Positions 35,195 through 45,827 of a stretch of DNA of 64,000 nt are shown piece after piece. The stretch is taken from assembly GCF_011493005.1 (NCBI RefSeq), contig NZ_CP049157.1:806001-870000 (forward strand), read 5' to 3'. The translations under genes were made by a program, and so were the position numbers. The notes below the pieces were generated by a model. It was not told where the DNA came from, did not search any database, and saw nothing but the letters and a program-made list of their open reading frames with translations. Position 1 is the stretch's first letter. Each line of letters begins with the position of its first letter. The stretch comes from Caballeronia sp. SBC1 (GTDB lineage: Bacteria > Pseudomonadota > Gammaproteobacteria > Burkholderiales > Burkholderiaceae).

Positions 35195-36328
35195 CTACGC
35201 ACCTGCGAGCGATCCCGCCCGTTCGTTCGACTCTGCGTCCCGCAACATCTGATGAGTGAGCATGACATGTTGCCGGGCGAAGCCGCGCGTGGTCAGATCC
35301 TTCGATACCAACTCCTGCTGCGCTCGACGAATTCGCTTCGTCGTGCCTTCGGGGTCCTCGCCTAATGCGGCAACTGTCTCGCGCAGGCTTTGTGCATCGT
35401 GGACCGGTACGTATGAGACGGCGTCATCGGAGAAATAGTCGGACAGACCGCCTATGCCCGTTGCCACCACCGCCTTGCCGGCCATCACCGCTTCGAGCAA
35501 CACCGTAATGCCCGATGCATGATGATTCGGATGAAGCGGTACGACAACCACATCGGCCCATGCATAGAGTGCACGTTGCTCCGCCAACCCCGACACCGGC
35601 GCGACCACAATGTTATCCGCCCGATCGGGACGCGTGACTTTGCGCTGGGTCGCCAGCCGCGCGCTAAAGCGCTTATCGTTTTCAAATGCAGTCATGAAGG
35701 TCTGCCAATCGCGATCACGATCGTTACCAATGGCAGCCACGCGCAACGGTTCGTGAGGGTGCCAATCAGACACCGGCTGCAAAGGGAAATCGTTGGTGCT
35801 GATGCCGTAGAGCACCACCGTTGCTTCGCGATTCCAGAATTTTTTTGTTAGCGCGGCATTGTCGTGCGTCAGGGTCGTCAGCAAGCTTGCCTGGCTTAAC
35901 AGCCGCTTGAAGATGACACGTTTGAATACGCTAAGCGATTCCCAGATGTCGAGCAGCCACACGCTTTGTGCAAGCAGAAGCGGTTTATTCGGGCCACGCT
36001 TGAGCATCAGCAACAACGCAGCCGATAGATACTCGCGCTCCGTATGCGTCCAGATCACATCCGCTTCAAGCAGCGCTGCACGGTTGCGAAACGTGTGGAT
36101 AAGATCGCAGCCAAGAAGCGCTTTCAAGCCGCGTCGAATAGTGCGGAGAACACGTCCTTCAGGGTGATCGTGCGAATACGAAAGCGATATCGAATCCGAC
36201 GCGGCATGGTGATAACCATATAGGCATCCAACGTTCTCGTCCTTGCGATACACGCTCGGATCAACACCATAGTAAAGGTGAACATGAACGTTCGTCGGCC
36301 CGTTCGCCGCCGTGCTTTTCGCTCCCAT
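35195..36328 (-). CDS. Glycosyltransferase family 4-like protein
   Basis: A 377-residue GT-B glycosyltransferase. The C-terminal half has the donor-binding pattern of GT4 enzymes: YAWADVVVVPLHPNHHASGI and TVLLEAVMAGKAVVATGIGG, with the Glu of the usual EX7E-like motif. The N-terminal half contains HLYYGVDPSVYRKDENVG and DVIWTHTEREYLSAALLL. The start at 36328 is used because GGAGG lies 5 nt upstream; an in-frame ATG at 36340 would overlap it. It stands alone between a transporter and an autotransporter gene. The sugar product is unknown. Confidence 0.83.
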   Translation of the reverse strand: MGAKSTAANGPTNVHVHLYYGVDPSVYRKDENVGCLYGYHHAASDSISLSYSHDHPEGRVLRTIRRGLKALLGCDLIHTFRNRAALLEADVIWTHTEREYLSAALLLMLKRGPNKPLLLAQSVWLLDIWESLSVFKRVIFKRLLSQASLLTTLTHDNAALTKKFWNREATVVLYGISTNDFPLQPVSDWHPHEPLRVAAIGNDRDRDWQTFMTAFENDKRFSARLATQRKVTRPDRADNIVVAPVSGLAEQRALYAWADVVVVPLHPNHHASGITVLLEAVMAGKAVVATGIGGLSDYFSDDAVSYVPVHDAQSLRETVAALGEDPEGTTKRIRRAQQELVSKDLTTRGFARQHVMLTHQMLRDAESNERAGSLAGA

Positions 36329-36340
36329 ATATTCCTCCAT

Positions 36341-36812
36341 ATCAGCGCGTATTTAACGCTAGATTCCCAAGCGCCTGACGCGCCGAAAAACGCATCCTAC
36401 CGATGCAAGGCCGCGGAGGGAACGCCTTGAGGCAAGACATTCGCGCTCAAGCGATGGGTAACCCACACAACGCGTTGCATCTGGGCTGCGTGTTCGGCAG
36501 CGCTCATAACGCATGAGCCTGTTCTGTTATTAACGTGCGCGAACGAGCGACCAGGGAACCTGACAATCAAGGCTTGAGCGTGCCCTTCCCTTCGCTAACG
36601 ACCAAGCATCACATCACTCAATGACTTCTCGTCGAAATAACAACAATTGACAAATACCCAAGCCCTTTCTGCTGTTTAAAGCGCGGTGCTGCACAAAGCG
36701 GGTATTACTCGGTAAGGTTTCCGAGCTCGTTCGTTCGGCTAGCCACATTCGCCGGAAAGCCCGCTTGTTAAATTCCGCCCGCTTTTACAGATAACAAACA
36801 CCGGGGCGGTTC
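36341..36812. other. Intergenic region upstream of autotransporter
   Basis: About 470 bp with no credible gene. A perfect TTGACA hexamer occurs at 36648-36653, but no good -10 box sits at 16-18 bp. The last ~150 bp are AT-rich and probably hold the autotransporter promoter. Confidence 0.35.
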
Positions 36813-39800
36813 ATGACTCATCAAGTTCGTTCGCGAGCGATCTCGCTTGCACCATCACTGCTGCTGATACCTTTTCTCCTGAGTCCTATTGCGGCGGCGG
36901 CAGCGTGTGCTGTGAACGGCCTCGATACGGTTTGCAATTCAACCTCGCCGAACCCTTGGGCCACACCCATCGGCACCGGCTATGTCGCGGGCAACGACAA
37001 TCAGACGGTCATTGTCCAGAACGGTGCGATGATTACCACGGGCGATGCATCGGCAATCAGCCTCGCTAACAACGCCAACATCACGGTTCAGTCAGGCGGC
37101 ACGGTCAGCAACTACGCCGTGAATTCACACGGCAACTATGGCACCGGCGCCAACACCATCGAGTTTCAGGACAACGGCATACTGACCGTGCAAGCCGGCG
37201 GCAAAGTGTTGTCCAACGGCACGCAGGACATTGCCGAGGCCGTCAACATTCAAGGCCAGGGTAACGTCATTGTCAACAACGGCCTGATCCAGGCAATCAA
37301 CGCCGGCGCTATCTGGTTCCAGAACAAGGTCGGCGGCAACACGGTCATCAACAATGAAACCGGCGTGATCCAGTCGCCCGGCAGCGTGATCGGATCGAGC
37401 GGCGACGCGCCTGTCGATTTCACCAACAAGGGCAAGGTGATCGGCGACATCGTATTCTCGGGTGGCGACGACATCATGCGCATCTACACCGGCTCGTCGG
37501 TGACGGGCACGATCGACGGCGGCGCGGGCAACAACCAGTTGTTCCTGAGCGGGCTCGGTACAGATACGCTGACTGGCAACATCGTCAACTTCCAGACGCT
37601 CATCAAGACCGACACGGGTACATGGACCGTCAACGGCATCCTGCCGGGCGTGCAAAGCGCTGAAGTGGCAGGCGGCACGCTGATCCTGACCGGCGATAAC
37701 AGCACGTACACGGGCCAGATGCTTGTCGATGCCGCGGGTACGCTTCAAGCGCGTGCGCAGAGCCTGCCGGCCGCCATTACGGACAACGGCCTGGTCCGCT
37801 TCGCGCAAACCGATGACGGCACCTACGCGGGCTTGTTGAGCGGCACGGGCTCGATCGAAAAAACCGGTGCGGGCACGTTGTTCCTCGCGCCCGCTGCGAC
37901 CGGCGGCAACACGTATTCGGGCGGCACGCTGATCACGCAGGGCACGCTGAATATCGCAGCCGATAACGCACTGGGCGCGACCAATGGCGGCGTCACGTTC
38001 AACGGCGGCACGCTGCAGTTGAACAATGACCTCGACCTCGCTGCGACCCGTGCAATCTCCATTGGTGCGAACGGCGGGACGATCGACACGCAGCAATATT
38101 CGTCGACGCTCTCGCAGGCGGTGACCGGTACCGGCTCGTTGACAAAGCTCGGCAGCGGCGTGCTCAGGATGAACGGCGTGAGCACCTACGGCGACACGAA
38201 CGTGCTGGCGGGCACCCTTGCAGTCGGCGACGCACAACACAATTTGGCAAGCATTGGTACGGGCACGACGACGGTTGCCGCCGGCGCCACGCTTGGCGGT
38301 TTCGGAACCGTGCTCGGCTCGGTGACGAACGCGGGAACGATCGCAGCGGCGAACGCGTTGCCGGCTTTTTCTGCATCGACTACCGGCACCTTTGCGATCC
38401 GCGGCGATCTCACCAATAACGCCACGATCAACCTGGCGGCTGCATCGGGCACGACGGGTAACGTACTGAATGTGAGCGGCAACTACGTCGGCAATAACGC
38501 TCAGTTGATCGTGAACACCGTGATGAACGCGGGCGGCGCGGCGTCCAACCAGTTCACCGACCAACTGGTCATTGGTGGCAACGCGAGCGGCAGCACGACC
38601 GTGACGGTGCGCCCGAGCGGGCTGGGCGCGCTGACGGTAGGCGATGGCATCAAGCTCGTCCAGGTGAACGGCACCGCGGCTTCCAGTACCTTCCATATGA
38701 TTGCGCCGGTTCAGGCCGGGGCATACCAGTATCTGCTGTATCAAGGTGGTTCGGGTCGTCCCAACGACTTCTACTTGCGCTCTGCGCTTGAGAGCGTACC
38801 GGTGACGCCTGTCACTCCGGTGGCTCCTGTGGCTCCGGTGACTCCGGTGACGCCCGATACGCCGGTCACGCCGGTCACGCCGCCCGTTACACCGACGGCA
38901 CCAACCACGCCGACCAACCCTGGCGCGGTCGTTACGCCGGTGACGCCGATCGTGTCCGCGGGCACGCCGAACTCCACGCCTGCTGGGCAGCCTTCGGTCA
39001 TTGCGTATCGCCCGGCTGTAGTCGGCTACACGATGACACCATCGCTCAACCTCGACTACGGTTTCTCGATCCTGAACAGGCTGCATGAACGTGTGGGCGA
39101 TGTTGCGAGTCTCGAGAACGCGCAGGGAACGTATGGCAACGGCGTGTGGGGACGTATTGGCGGCCAGAGCCTGAACGCCAACTCCGGCGATCGTTTCTCC
39201 GCCGATGAACGCACATTCTTTGCGGAGTTCGGCAAGGACTGGACGCTCTCGACCAACCCGGCCGGTGGCAGCACGCATGCGGGCGTCACGGTGACCATCG
39301 GCTCGTCTTCCGCAACGTTCGAAGACAGCGCACGCAGCCTCAATCCGGCGCTGACTTCCGCTACCGGCTCAGTCGAAACGCAGGCGCAATCGCTCGGCGG
39401 CTACTGGACCAAATACTTGAAAGACGGCAGCTACTTCGACGCCGTGGCTCAACTCACCCACTATCACAACAACTACGGCGATGTGTACGGTGGCGGCGCT
39501 TCGCAGAACGGCGTTGGCACGGGCCTGTCCGGTGAAGTGGGCAAGCCGTTGCTGATCGGATCGACGACGATTGCCATCGAACCGCAAGCCCAGTTGATGT
39601 ACCAGTACCTGCATCTGAACGGTTTCGACGACGGCATCTCGCCGGTATCGAGCACGTCGAGCAACGCGTTGCGCGGACGGGTCGGCTTCCGGATCTTCAA
39701 GGCGAACCTGACCAACGACACGAAGACGGGAACAGCAACGCCCTACTTCACCGCCGACGTGCTGCACGACTTCCTGAACCCGGGCAACACGGCGGTGGAT

Positions 39801-39974
39801 GGCGCGGCGTTCAACAGCGGTCTCTCCAAGACCTGGTATGAAGTCGGCGTGGGTGTCACCACGAGCATGAGCAAGTCGTCGGAGATGTATGCCAACGTCA
39901 AGTACTCCCGGAATATTGGCGGCGACTATCGTCAAGGAGTGTTCGGTCAGGTTGGATACCGATATAGCTGGTAA
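36813..39974 (+). CDS. Autotransporter (type Va secretion) with beta-helix passenger
   Basis: A 1053-residue autotransporter. A signal peptide (about 1-32, ending AAAA) precedes a passenger with passenger-associated repeats such as [36 protein letters not shown] and [18 protein letters not shown], typical of beta-helices. A Pro-Val-Thr linker (about 665-715) leads to the ~270-residue autotransporter barrel ([20 protein letters not shown] to VGYRYSW, ending in the aromatic assembly signal). It should translocate its passenger to the cell surface; adhesion or aggregation is common in the family but not shown here. A strong terminator follows. Confidence 0.92.
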   Translation: MTHQVRSRAISLAPSLLLIPFLLSPIAAAAACAVNGLDTVCNSTSPNPWATPIGTGYVAGNDNQTVIVQNGAMITTGDASAISLANNANITVQSGGTVSNYAVNSHGNYGTGANTIEFQDNGILTVQAGGKVLSNGTQDIAEAVNIQGQGNVIVNNGLIQAINAGAIWFQNKVGGNTVINNETGVIQSPGSVIGSSGDAPVDFTNKGKVIGDIVFSGGDDIMRIYTGSSVTGTIDGGAGNNQLFLSGLGTDTLTGNIVNFQTLIKTDTGTWTVNGILPGVQSAEVAGGTLILTGDNSTYTGQMLVDAAGTLQARAQSLPAAITDNGLVRFAQTDDGTYAGLLSGTGSIEKTGAGTLFLAPAATGGNTYSGGTLITQGTLNIAADNALGATNGGVTFNGGTLQLNNDLDLAATRAISIGANGGTIDTQQYSSTLSQAVTGTGSLTKLGSGVLRMNGVSTYGDTNVLAGTLAVGDAQHNLASIGTGTTTVAAGATLGGFGTVLGSVTNAGTIAAANALPAFSASTTGTFAIRGDLTNNATINLAAASGTTGNVLNVSGNYVGNNAQLIVNTVMNAGGAASNQFTDQLVIGGNASGSTTVTVRPSGLGALTVGDGIKLVQVNGTAASSTFHMIAPVQAGAYQYLLYQGGSGRPNDFYLRSALESVPVTPVTPVAPVAPVTPVTPDTPVTPVTPPVTPTAPTTPTNPGAVVTPVTPIVSAGTPNSTPAGQPSVIAYRPAVVGYTMTPSLNLDYGFSILNRLHERVGDVASLENAQGTYGNGVWGRIGGQSLNANSGDRFSADERTFFAEFGKDWTLSTNPAGGSTHAGVTVTIGSSSATFEDSARSLNPALTSATGSVETQAQSLGGYWTKYLKDGSYFDAVAQLTHYHNNYGDVYGGGASQNGVGTGLSGEVGKPLLIGSTTIAIEPQAQLMYQYLHLNGFDDGISPVSSTSSNALRGRVGFRIFKANLTNDTKTGTATPYFTADVLHDFLNPGNTAVDGAAFNSGLSKTWYEVGVGVTTSMSKSSEMYANVKYSRNIGGDYRQGVFGQVGYRYSW

Positions 39975-40028
39975 GCGCTGTGTGTGAGCAGTTGTCTGGG
40001 TAATGTTGTTCAGTTAAGCCCTTGTCAG

Positions 40029-40067
40029 AAAAGCCGCGCTCGGAAACGAGCGCGGCTTTTCTTTTTT
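40029..40067 (+). terminator. Rho-independent terminator of the autotransporter gene
   Basis: AAAAGCCGCGCTCG and CGAGCGCGGCTTTT form a perfect 14-bp stem with a GAAA loop, followed by CTTTTTT. Confidence 0.92.
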
Positions 40068-40147
40068 GTATTGGAAGGGCTGTGTGTGTCTAACGCGGAA
40101 TGTTCCAGTTCGGTCTCACTGCAGCTATGAGGTGCACCCACGGCTTG

Positions 40148-41056
40148 CTAATCGTTGTCTTTCGCAACGACCGCGCCCGCGATTTGATGACGCTCCAGGG
40201 ATGCGGCGACAAAGCCCGATGCTTTCATGTCTTCAACGAACGCCGACAGGTATGCGGCCGCTTCATCGCCCTTCGCTTTTGGCACACCCATTGCCTGACG
40301 GATCACCATGAAACGTTGATCGAGAATCCGCAATCCGCCTGCCTTCGCGGCATCTCTTTCGAGCTGTTGCTTGACGCCTGCCGCCACGTCCAGATGCTGA
40401 TCCAGAAAACTTTTCACCACTGCCGGGGACGTTGGAATCCGCACGATCTTCGCGTGATGCAATTCGCGCGTGAGGAAAAGATCGTACGCGCTGTCTTTGC
40501 CAACGGCGACAGTCACGCCCGGTTGATCGACCTGATCGTTGGTGGTAATCGGCGACGTGTCGTGCACCAGGTAAAAGCCTTCAATCAACACATACGGTTT
40601 CGTGAAACTGATCTCATGCCCGCGCTTCGGATCGACGGCGAAGAAGCCGACGTCGGCCTTGTCCTGACCTACGTTATCCACGGACGCGCCCGCTGACTTG
40701 ACCACAACCAGTTGCAGCGGCACACCGAGACGCCGGGCAAGTTCGGTGGCGAGATCGACCGATACGCCGACCGCCTTGCCGCTTGATGGATCGATGCTCG
40801 CCAGCACCGGATTCCCGAGGTTGATAGAAGCGCGCAGCGTGCCGGTCGGCGCAAATGCCTTCACCATGGATTCGCCTGCCTGCTTTGTGGGTTGTGAAGC
40901 AGACTGTGTTGCGGTCGGTGGCGGGAGGTTCGCGCCTTGGGTCTGCGCGAACGCGGAAACGGATAGAGCGGCGCCGATGGCCAGCACAACTGCCAGCACG
41001 ACCGACCGCGTTGCAATGAGACCCGTCCGGCGTTTCATCGTTGAAAGCTTCGTCAT
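40148..41056 (-). CDS. ABC transporter substrate-binding protein, family 3 (amino-acid type)
   Basis: A 302-residue periplasmic protein. The signal peptide (about 10-37, ending AFAQ) is followed by a Pro/Gln/Ser-rich spacer and a type II binding domain: GTLRASINLGNPVLAS, GVSVDLATELARRLGVPLQL, DKADVGFFAVDPKRGHEISF, TKPYVLIEGFYLV. It resembles receptors for polar amino acids. No permease or ATPase gene is adjacent, so it may be an orphan receptor that serves a transporter elsewhere. It converges on the autotransporter terminator. Confidence 0.87.
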   Translation of the reverse strand: MTKLSTMKRRTGLIATRSVVLAVVLAIGAALSVSAFAQTQGANLPPPTATQSASQPTKQAGESMVKAFAPTGTLRASINLGNPVLASIDPSSGKAVGVSVDLATELARRLGVPLQLVVVKSAGASVDNVGQDKADVGFFAVDPKRGHEISFTKPYVLIEGFYLVHDTSPITTNDQVDQPGVTVAVGKDSAYDLFLTRELHHAKIVRIPTSPAVVKSFLDQHLDVAAGVKQQLERDAAKAGGLRILDQRFMVIRQAMGVPKAKGDEAAAYLSAFVEDMKASGFVAASLERHQIAGAVVAKDND

Positions 41057-41211
41057 CTTGGGATCCCCTTTATTAGCTTTAGCGGATCGGCGGAGGCCCT
41101 ATGCATGCGCTCGTCGCGGACTGCTCAGCGGAAGTTGGATGATGTGCACTCTATTGCGTTTCTTATACACGTGTGCCGTCCTGGTATTGCGATTTCATTT
41201 CGTCGAAATCA

Positions 41212-41640
41212 CGCTGCGCGCACCTGATTACATTGAACACCGTTCGTCGCTGGGCTGAATTGGGTGCCATCAACGTGCGCACGTTCTATCGCTTGTTAAT
41301 CGTCCGGATTGTTCCATGCTTCCTCCTCGTGATCGCTTTGGTCAACCTGCTCGCGGTCTGCGGCGTAGGGATTTTCCAGAACCACGCGGGGTCCAAGGCA
41401 CCAATCTCCTTCTGGCTGGTGAACGCCGCGGCTTTAACATTCTGGCTGAACGTCCTGATGAACTGGCACGGGTGAGTCAACTACCCTTTGGGCGTTCTAT
41501 GGTCGTCGTCGGTGGAGGAAGTGTTTTACGTCACATTCCCGATCCTCTGCATTGCGCTGCGGCGGGAGTCACGCTTCGGCCGCCTGCAGGCAGATCCGTT
41601 CGCGGCTCACGGAATGGCCGCTTTTGGTAGTCCGGCATCA
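41212..41640 (+). pseudogene. Remnant of acyltransferase family 3 (OafA-like) gene with in-frame stop
   Basis: One reading frame shows AINVRTFYRLLIVRIVPCF, then LVNAAALTFWLNVLMNWHG, a TGA stop at 41473-41475, and continues in the same frame with VNYPLGVLWSSSVEEVFYVT. This is the middle of a membrane acyltransferase-3 protein. The stop falls where Trp would be expected, consistent with a TGG to TGA change. The conserved N-terminal His motif and the C-terminal helices are missing, so the gene is both truncated and interrupted. It runs into the Old Yellow Enzyme gene on the opposite strand. Confidence 0.7.
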
Positions 41641-41666
41641 ATCAGGAACCTGACGCGGTCTCTCTA

Positions 41667-42857
41667 CTATACGAGGGCCTTCAGAACGTTCGGGTCCCAG
41701 TCGTTCAACTGATCGATACGACCATCGCGGACCTTGTTAGCCCAGTCAGGATTGACGAGCATGCCGCGACCGACGGCAATCAGGTCGAAGTCGCCGCGGC
41801 CGAACAGTTCGAGCAAGCGGTCCAGTGACGCGGCGTTGCTGCCGCCGCCCATCAGGGTGTCGATGTGCTCTCCCGTCATCCCGATGGAACCCACTGTGAT
41901 CGTCGGTTTGCCCGAGACCTTCTTGGTCCATGCTGCAAGGTTGTAATCCGACCCGAACTCGTTTTCCCAATAACGGCGTGTCGAGCAATGAAACACGTCA
42001 ACGCCCGCATCCGTCATGATGCGCGTGAACGCTTCGAGTTCCGCCGGCGTGTCGAAATTCCTGGCTGTAAAGTCCTGCACTTTCCATTGCGAGATGCGTA
42101 GCGAAATCGCGAAGTCCGGACCCGTCATGCGACGGATTTCCGCAATGGCGTCGGCGGCCAGTCGCGCGCGATTGCGTAAGGAACCGCCGTACTGGTCTTG
42201 GCGCTTGTTAGTGCCGGGCCAGAAGAACTGGTCGAGCAGATATCCATGAGCCGCATGCAGTTCGACGCCGTCGAAGCCGACCATCTTTGCGTTGATGGCG
42301 GCCTTTCCGTACGCCTCGACGATCGAATCCAGGTCTGCCGGCAGGGCAGGCTCGCCGTCCTGAGTTGTCGGCTTACCTATACCGCCAAAAAGTCCCGACG
42401 GCCCGACGCGACGCGGTGGCCGATAATCGTCGCCCTTCGCTGCGTACAAACCATCAACCATGTGCTGTTTCATCTGCCCTACGTGCCATAGCTGAGCCAG
42501 GATCGGCGTGCCTTCGGCATGCACCGCGTCGACGACCTTCCTCCAGCCTGCGAGCGGCTGAACGCCGTACATGCGCGGAACGTCGGCTTCGTTGGCGGCT
42601 GCATCATGTGGCACCCACGCGCCCTCTGTGATGATGAGTCCCGCGCCGCCCGCCGCGCGCTTGCGGTAGTAATTGGCGTTGTCGTCGGTGGGAACGCCGT
42701 GTTCGGCCATCGTGCGGGTCATCGGCGACATGACGACCCGATTCTTCAACTCCAGCGCACCCACCTTCAACGGCTGGAAGAGTCCAGCGGTTCGGCCTGC
42801 GCTGAGCGGCCTCAGGTTCGCGCCCGGCGACGTGTCGGTTGTGTGAGTCTCTTTCAT
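41667..42857 (-). CDS. NADH:flavin oxidoreductase, Old Yellow Enzyme family
   Basis: A 396-residue FMN enzyme. Family blocks are GALELKNRVVMSPMTRTMAE, RKRAAGGAGLIITEGAWVPH, GFDGVELHAAHGYLLDQFFW, RQDQYGGSLRNRARLAADAI and FDLIAVGRGMLVNPDWANKV. Members reduce activated alkenes (N-ethylmaleimide, enones, nitro compounds) with NAD(P)H. The ATG has GGGAGGGG 7 nt upstream. It lies in a neighbourhood with a glutathione transferase, a drug antiporter and a LysR regulator, consistent with electrophile detoxification. Confidence 0.9.
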   Translation of the reverse strand: MKETHTTDTSPGANLRPLSAGRTAGLFQPLKVGALELKNRVVMSPMTRTMAEHGVPTDDNANYYRKRAAGGAGLIITEGAWVPHDAAANEADVPRMYGVQPLAGWRKVVDAVHAEGTPILAQLWHVGQMKQHMVDGLYAAKGDDYRPPRRVGPSGLFGGIGKPTTQDGEPALPADLDSIVEAYGKAAINAKMVGFDGVELHAAHGYLLDQFFWPGTNKRQDQYGGSLRNRARLAADAIAEIRRMTGPDFAISLRISQWKVQDFTARNFDTPAELEAFTRIMTDAGVDVFHCSTRRYWENEFGSDYNLAAWTKKVSGKPTITVGSIGMTGEHIDTLMGGGSNAASLDRLLELFGRGDFDLIAVGRGMLVNPDWANKVRDGRIDQLNDWDPNVLKALV

Positions 42858-43049
42858 CAGTAAACCCCTCCCGGATAAGCGCGCTTCGTTTCGACCGTGA
42901 AGCGCGCGGTCAGTTGATACTCATGGCGCCGCTTCAATATCGACATCGCGGCTTTAGACATTGCTTTGGCGTGTCCGCCATCGTGCGACACAGCGTTCCA
43001 TCGGCGATGGCTATGGCTATGGCGATGCTGAACACAATCGTCCGAACGC

Positions 43050-43691
43050 TCAGGCCGCCAATTGCTCCTTGTGCCGGCGAACTACATCGGCTTCGTCCTT
43101 GAGCGCTTTCTGTGCCGATGGCCGTGCTTCGACGCGTGCGACGAAAGCCATCAAGTGCTTAAGGTGGTCGAGCTTCACGCCTGACCGTTCGTGCCACATC
43201 GTGGCCCAGACATACGCGTCCGCGACCGTGAATTGCTCGCCAGTGAGATACGAGCGGCCGTCGGCCAAACGCGCATCGAGAGCAGCGTAAGCGGTGAGCA
43301 GTTTGTTGCTCGTGAACGCCACCCCTTCAGCGGTCATGAGTTTGCGCATCAGCGGAATGTGCTTCTGCGCGATCTCGGTTGCGATAAATGTCAACAGCTG
43401 GTCCAGCCTGACGCGCGCAAGCGTGCCATGAGCTGGAATCAGTCCGCGCTCGGGGTGTTGATCGGCGAGATACGACGAAATGACGATGGTCTCGGTCATC
43501 CGTTCCTTATCCGCGTTATCGAGCTCGAGGACCGGCACGTAGGCGAGCGGATTGACGTTCGCGAAGCGCGTGTTGTCGCTCGTGGTCTTGCCGAATACGT
43601 CGTAGTGAACAAGTTCAGGAGACAAGCCTAATTCGTTGGCTACGGCCTGGACCGCCAGAGAACATGTCGCTTGAGCAATGTAGAGTTTCAT
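43050..43691 (-). CDS. Glutathione S-transferase family protein
   Basis: A 213-residue protein with the N-terminal thioredoxin-like domain (MKLYIAQATCSLAVQAVANE, VNPLAYVPVLELDN) and the C-terminal helical domain (YLTGEQFTVADAYVWATMWH). It resembles bacterial beta-class transferases. The start at 43691 is the family start; the longer frame adds unrelated residues. Conjugation of electrophiles with glutathione in the cytoplasm is the likely role. Transcribed divergently from the antiporter at 44072. Confidence 0.9.
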   Translation of the reverse strand: MKLYIAQATCSLAVQAVANELGLSPELVHYDVFGKTTSDNTRFANVNPLAYVPVLELDNADKERMTETIVISSYLADQHPERGLIPAHGTLARVRLDQLLTFIATEIAQKHIPLMRKLMTAEGVAFTSNKLLTAYAALDARLADGRSYLTGEQFTVADAYVWATMWHERSGVKLDHLKHLMAFVARVEARPSAQKALKDEADVVRRHKEQLAA

Positions 43692-44071
43692 TGGAGCGCC
43701 TTTCAGTTGAGTGAACGTCGAGTGGATGACTGGTGGGCGGCGGCTAGCCGGGAGCGGGAAATAAGAGGCACACCGTTGAAGACGCACACCGTTGGGATGA
43801 AGTATTGCGAGATTCGCCCTCGCGATAAACACCGGTGCAGGAGTCACTCTGTCATTCTCGCGGCGACAATCTGTGCGCGCGTGGAGAAGCACGTCTCTCC
43901 GCCGGGATCGCGGCAAAAACAATTGTCGCTTTCAGGGAGACGCTCTGAACACCGATGCGCCATTTATCGATTTCGCTGCAGTCTTCAAAATTGCGCGCTT
44001 CTACAGCCCGTTGAAAGAGCGCGACGCTCTGGTTTATCGCGGCTGTTCAACGCTTGCCGACAGGCCCACAC

Positions 44072-45661
44072 ATGAATCCTCAAACGCCACATGGCGCTGA
44101 CCGAACCAAGCTGCTCATTCTTGCGGCGGTTTGTCTGTCCGCGCTGGTACTTCCTCTCGCATTTTCCGGAGGCGCAGTCGCGACTCCAGCAATCGGCCGT
44201 GAACTTGGCGGCCGCCCTGCAATGCTCACGTGGGTCACCAACGCCTTCATGCTCAGTTTCGGCAGCCTGCTGATGGCTGCCGGTGCGCTAGCCGACCAGT
44301 TCGGCCGCAAACGCCTCTTTGTCCTTGGACTCGGCGGATTCATTGTCACTTCGTTCGCCATGAGCCTTGCGCCATCAACGTTATGGCTGGATATCCTCCG
44401 GGGAATACAAGGCATCGCCGCCGCAGCGTCGCTGTCGAGTGGCGCCGCATCGCTCGCGCAAGAGTTCGACGGCCATGCACGCACACGAGCATTCAGCATG
44501 CTCGGCACGAGCTTCGGCATCGGCCTTGCGTTCGGTCCGCTGATGGCCGGCGCGCTCATCGAGCACTTCGGATGGCGCTCGATTTTCGTCGTCATTGCCG
44601 TCATCGGCGCGGTGGCTTTCGTCTTTGGCGTGCCACGCATGCGGGAAACGCGTGACCCGGGCGCGACCGGTCTCGACTACCCCGGCACCATCACGTTCAC
44701 GGCGACGCTCGCGCTGTTTACCGTTGGCGTGATGCAGGCGCCAGAGGATGGCTGGGGCAGTCCGCTCGTCGTGACTCTCCTGGTATTGTCGGCCGTCATG
44801 CTGGTCGCCTTCGTGGTGGTCGAGACGCATGTGAATCGTCCGATGCTCGACCTGAGTTTGTTCCGCTACCCTCGCTTCGTGGGCGTGCAAATTCTCCCGG
44901 TCGGCACCTGCTACTGCTATATCGTGCTTATCGTGCTGCTGCCTTTGCGCTTTATCGGCGCGGAAGGTCTCGATGAAATGCATGCCGGCTTGCTCATGAT
45001 TGCGCTGTCCGCGCCGATGCTTGTCGTTCCCATGCTGGTTGCGTCATTGACGCGCTGGCTGTCTGCCGGTGTGCTGTCGGGCATCGGCTTCCTCATCGCG
45101 GCCATCGGCCTTTACTGGCTGAGCCTCGCGGACTTCAGCGCAAGCGGAAGAGCGCTCGTGATGCCGATGCTCGTGATCGGCATCGGCGCGGGCATGCCAT
45201 GGGGATTGATGGACGGACTGTCAGTGGGCGTGGTGCCGAAGGAACGCGCCGGCATGGCGTCAGGCATTTTCAGCACGACGCGGGTTGCCGGCGAAGGTAT
45301 TGCACTCGCTATCGCAACCGCTATCCTCGCTGCACTCGTCCATACGAGTCTTGCCCGCGTCGTCCCCGATACATCGGCGGAGATCCACGCACGGATCTCC
45401 GAAGCCGCGCAGCGCATGACCGCCGGTGACATGGTGCACGCAGCCGCTGCGCTGCCCGCACTCAGCCGGCATGCGCTCTCGATGAGCTACGCTGACGCGT
45501 TCACGAGCCTCTTGCATGTGCTGATCGTCATTACGCTGCTATCGGCCCTTGCTACGTTTGCGTTTCTGAGCAAAATGCCGCCGCAGGACGATGAACCGGG
45601 CGTGGCGGCAGACAAGAAACATGAGGAAGAGAAAGCTGTCGCCGAGGAGATGATTGCCTGA
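44072..45661 (+). CDS. MFS drug:H+ antiporter, DHA2 (14-helix) family
   Basis: A 529-residue inner-membrane transporter. It has the MFS motif A loop (GALADQFGRKRLFVLGLGGF), the family motif TWVTNAFMLSFGSLLMAAGA, and motif C (TSFGIGLAFGPLMAGALIEH). About 14 helices fit the DHA2 group of multidrug exporters. ATG at 44072 is chosen over an upstream in-frame TTG. The last 35 residues are charged and cytoplasmic. A strong terminator follows at 45690, then a LysR gene in the same direction. Confidence 0.9.
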   Translation: MNPQTPHGADRTKLLILAAVCLSALVLPLAFSGGAVATPAIGRELGGRPAMLTWVTNAFMLSFGSLLMAAGALADQFGRKRLFVLGLGGFIVTSFAMSLAPSTLWLDILRGIQGIAAAASLSSGAASLAQEFDGHARTRAFSMLGTSFGIGLAFGPLMAGALIEHFGWRSIFVVIAVIGAVAFVFGVPRMRETRDPGATGLDYPGTITFTATLALFTVGVMQAPEDGWGSPLVVTLLVLSAVMLVAFVVVETHVNRPMLDLSLFRYPRFVGVQILPVGTCYCYIVLIVLLPLRFIGAEGLDEMHAGLLMIALSAPMLVVPMLVASLTRWLSAGVLSGIGFLIAAIGLYWLSLADFSASGRALVMPMLVIGIGAGMPWGLMDGLSVGVVPKERAGMASGIFSTTRVAGEGIALAIATAILAALVHTSLARVVPDTSAEIHARISEAAQRMTAGDMVHAAAALPALSRHALSMSYADAFTSLLHVLIVITLLSALATFAFLSKMPPQDDEPGVAADKKHEEEKAVAEEMIA

Positions 45662-45689
45662 CGGGATTTGAAATCGAACTGATCAATGG

Positions 45690-45714
45690 GCCGTCTCCGG
45701 TGAGACGGCTTTTT
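45690..45714 (+). terminator. Rho-independent terminator of the antiporter gene
   Basis: GCCGTCTC and GAGACGGC form a perfect 8-bp stem with a CGGT loop and a TTTTT tail. Confidence 0.92.
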
Positions 45715-45827
45715 GCCATGTCTGCAGGGCGTCCGCGCAGGGTTCCACGTCGGTCAGCGCTTTTCCGATGTAGGCTGTGCACTGCTGATAGCGGGTCGTC
45801 TTCACAATTTGCCGAACGGGTAGAGAG

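Noticed and set aside
37125..39278. 717-codon open frame antisense to the autotransporter
   Set aside because: Its Arg/His-rich composition mirrors the repetitive high-GC sense strand; the sense frame has signal peptide, repeats and barrel.
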